Under the pieces are notes generated by a model. The model searched no databases and was not told where the DNA came from. It saw only the letters and a list, made by a program, of their open reading frames with translations. The position numbers and the translations under genes were made by a program. A stretch of 6,384 bases of DNA from JAXDLH01 sp034666705 (lineage in GTDB: Bacteria; Chloroflexota; UBA6077; SHYK01), in the NCBI GenBank assembly GCA_034666705.1, contig JAXDLH010000233.1, positions 1 through 6,384 of the forward strand, read 5' to 3'. Shown here in pieces: positions 5,280-6,384 of this stretch; within the stretch, counting starts at the first letter, position 1; each line of letters begins with the position of its first letter.

Positions 5280-6299
5280 ATGGCTGAGGACCAGCGGCCC
5301 GGCACCGTGTACTGGATTGACCACTTCGCCGTGCCCACCAACGACCTGAGCAAGTGGCTCACGTTCACGATGGACGTACTCGGTGGAAAGCTGGCGCGGA
5401 TCAACGGCGCCAACACCGAGGCGCGGAAACGCGGGCAGAGCATGATCGGCTTCTGCCACATGCCTTACTCGATGATCGACGGCTTTTTGCAAGATGAGAT
5501 GCTGCCTGCCGCGGCGGAGCCCGGCGCCATGTTGCCGCGCTTCGGCTACTTCATTCGGGCGGAGGACATCGACGAGCACCTCCGCCGCCTGGACGAGTAC
5601 CACGTGCCGCACACCGACCCGATCCGCACCTCAGCCGAGGGCCAGGACGGGACCGCGATTCGCTTCACCGACCCCGATGGGAACCAGCTGGAGTTCTGGG
5701 CGCCGGCGCGGATGCCGACTGGCGCGATGGAGGGGGCCGGACCGCTCAAGGTCGGGCGCATCAGCCACGGGGTGTACGAGTCGCGCGATCTCGAGCGCAC
5801 CGCCGACTTCTACGACCGCTTCGCCGCCCTCGACCCGATCCGCAGCGTCGACGTGCCGAAGGACACGCTCGCCATGCCGCTTGCCGGCGGCGGCCGCATC
5901 GTGTACCACCAGGTCGATGAGCTAGGCAGTTGGACCACCGCGCGGGCGCGTGGCCAGGGCCCGCACACAGCGCTCACCGTCCGCGACGACGATTACTTCG
6001 AGAACTACCGGCGGATGTGGGCGACTCTCCCCGATACCGGTGACAGCGAGCGCGGCGACACCCAGATCGATCAGACGACGCTGCCCGCCCGCACCGTCAT
6101 GCACGGCAGCGGGGGCGGCCGGAAGTGGTTCCAGCTATTCGGCCGCGGCGACGATTTCTACGACTGGGACGCCAACGCTTTCCACTTCATCGGCAGCGAG
6201 GGGCTCGAGCGCTCGCCGGGCATGACCTACAAGGCTCATTCGATGGAGTACCACGTCGAGCGGGTACCCAAGGATGCCTCCGGTCGACCGGTGGTCTGA
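5280..6299 (+). CDS. Two-domain VOC superfamily protein, extradiol dioxygenase/glyoxalase-like
   Basis: A 339-residue protein made of two vicinal oxygen chelate (VOC) domains, the arrangement of type I extradiol ring-cleavage dioxygenases (about 290-310 residues). Domain 1 (about 10-142) shows IDHFAVPTNDLSKWLTF with H15 and the signature FTDPDGNQLEFWAP (129-142) with E138. Domain 2 (about 158-305) shows ISHGVYESRDLERTADFYDR with H163, GPHTALTV with H229, and KWFQLFG with Q285. In extradiol dioxygenases domain 2 binds Fe(II) through His, His and Glu; here the third position appears to be Gln. The C-terminal 30 or so residues are an extra tail. The ATG at 5280 follows AAAAGGAG (5266-5273) with a 6-base spacer. 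The frame stays open upstream to 5097 but overlaps the divergent gene and lacks a better site. It may be a metal-dependent dioxygenase, isomerase or lyase for aromatic breakdown products; family secure, reaction not. Confidence 0.85.
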   Translation: MAEDQRPGTVYWIDHFAVPTNDLSKWLTFTMDVLGGKLARINGANTEARKRGQSMIGFCHMPYSMIDGFLQDEMLPAAAEPGAMLPRFGYFIRAEDIDEHLRRLDEYHVPHTDPIRTSAEGQDGTAIRFTDPDGNQLEFWAPARMPTGAMEGAGPLKVGRISHGVYESRDLERTADFYDRFAALDPIRSVDVPKDTLAMPLAGGGRIVYHQVDELGSWTTARARGQGPHTALTVRDDDYFENYRRMWATLPDTGDSERGDTQIDQTTLPARTVMHGSGGGRKWFQLFGRGDDFYDWDANAFHFIGSEGLERSPGMTYKAHSMEYHVERVPKDASGRPVV

Positions 6300-6384
6300 G
6301 GCAAACCCTCAACCCTGACGCCCTGGGGTGCTGGCCAATTTGGCTGACCGGGACCTACGGCTTCGATGGCGATGGCAAGCGAGT

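Noticed and set aside
4755..5612. A 285-residue minus-strand frame spanning the zinc-ribbon gene and VOC 5' end
   Set aside because: It overlaps two convincing genes in other frames, shows no family motif and has no better start signal.
6366..6384. Possible start of another gene (ATG GCG ATG GCA AGC GAG) at the right edge
   Set aside because: Only six codons are visible and the upstream ribosome-binding match is poor. Nothing else in 6300-6384 supports a gene.

Overview
The window is high in G+C (roughly two-thirds by eye) and compact. It carries seven protein-coding genes and short, structured intergenic gaps. No rRNA, tRNA, transposase or CRISPR array is visible. The host is a bacterium. 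The mix of phthalate-dioxygenase-type Rieske oxygenases, acyl-CoA-dehydrogenase-fold monooxygenases, VOC proteins and a zinc-ribbon/tail-anchor protein resembles uncultured Chloroflexota or similar environmental lineages. That placement is a weak inference, because no taxonomic marker is present.

Layout from left to right. A Rieske non-haem iron oxygenase alpha subunit runs off the left edge on the minus strand (1-754). Divergent to it is a peroxiredoxin (912-1382), whose reading frame contains an in-frame TGA exactly where the peroxidatic cysteine belongs. This is best read as selenocysteine, so the gene is a selenoprotein that ordinary gene callers would truncate. A long hairpin (1401-1461) separates it from a small ABM-fold (quinol monooxygenase-like) protein (1498-1782). 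A palindromic repeat of the type dispersed in some bacterial genomes (1838-1915) lies between that gene and a convergent MFS exporter of the EntS/MFS_3 type on the minus strand (2014-3270). A divergent intergenic region with an inverted repeat and a direct repeat leads into a flavin-dependent monooxygenase of the HsaA/DszC type (3439-4587). Seven bases beyond its stop is the stop of a convergent double-zinc-ribbon protein with a C-terminal membrane anchor (4595-5185). Divergent to that gene is a two-domain VOC protein resembling extradiol ring-cleavage dioxygenases (5280-6299).

Four of the seven genes (Rieske oxygenase, ABM protein, flavin monooxygenase, VOC protein) look like oxidative enzymes for aromatic or other cyclic organic compounds, and the MFS protein could export small molecules. 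The orientation changes at almost every gene, so they do not form one operon. The reductases that the Rieske and flavin enzymes need are not in the window. The peroxiredoxin would fit as peroxide defence beside oxygenases, but that link is only contextual. The main discovery candidate is the selenocysteine-containing peroxiredoxin.
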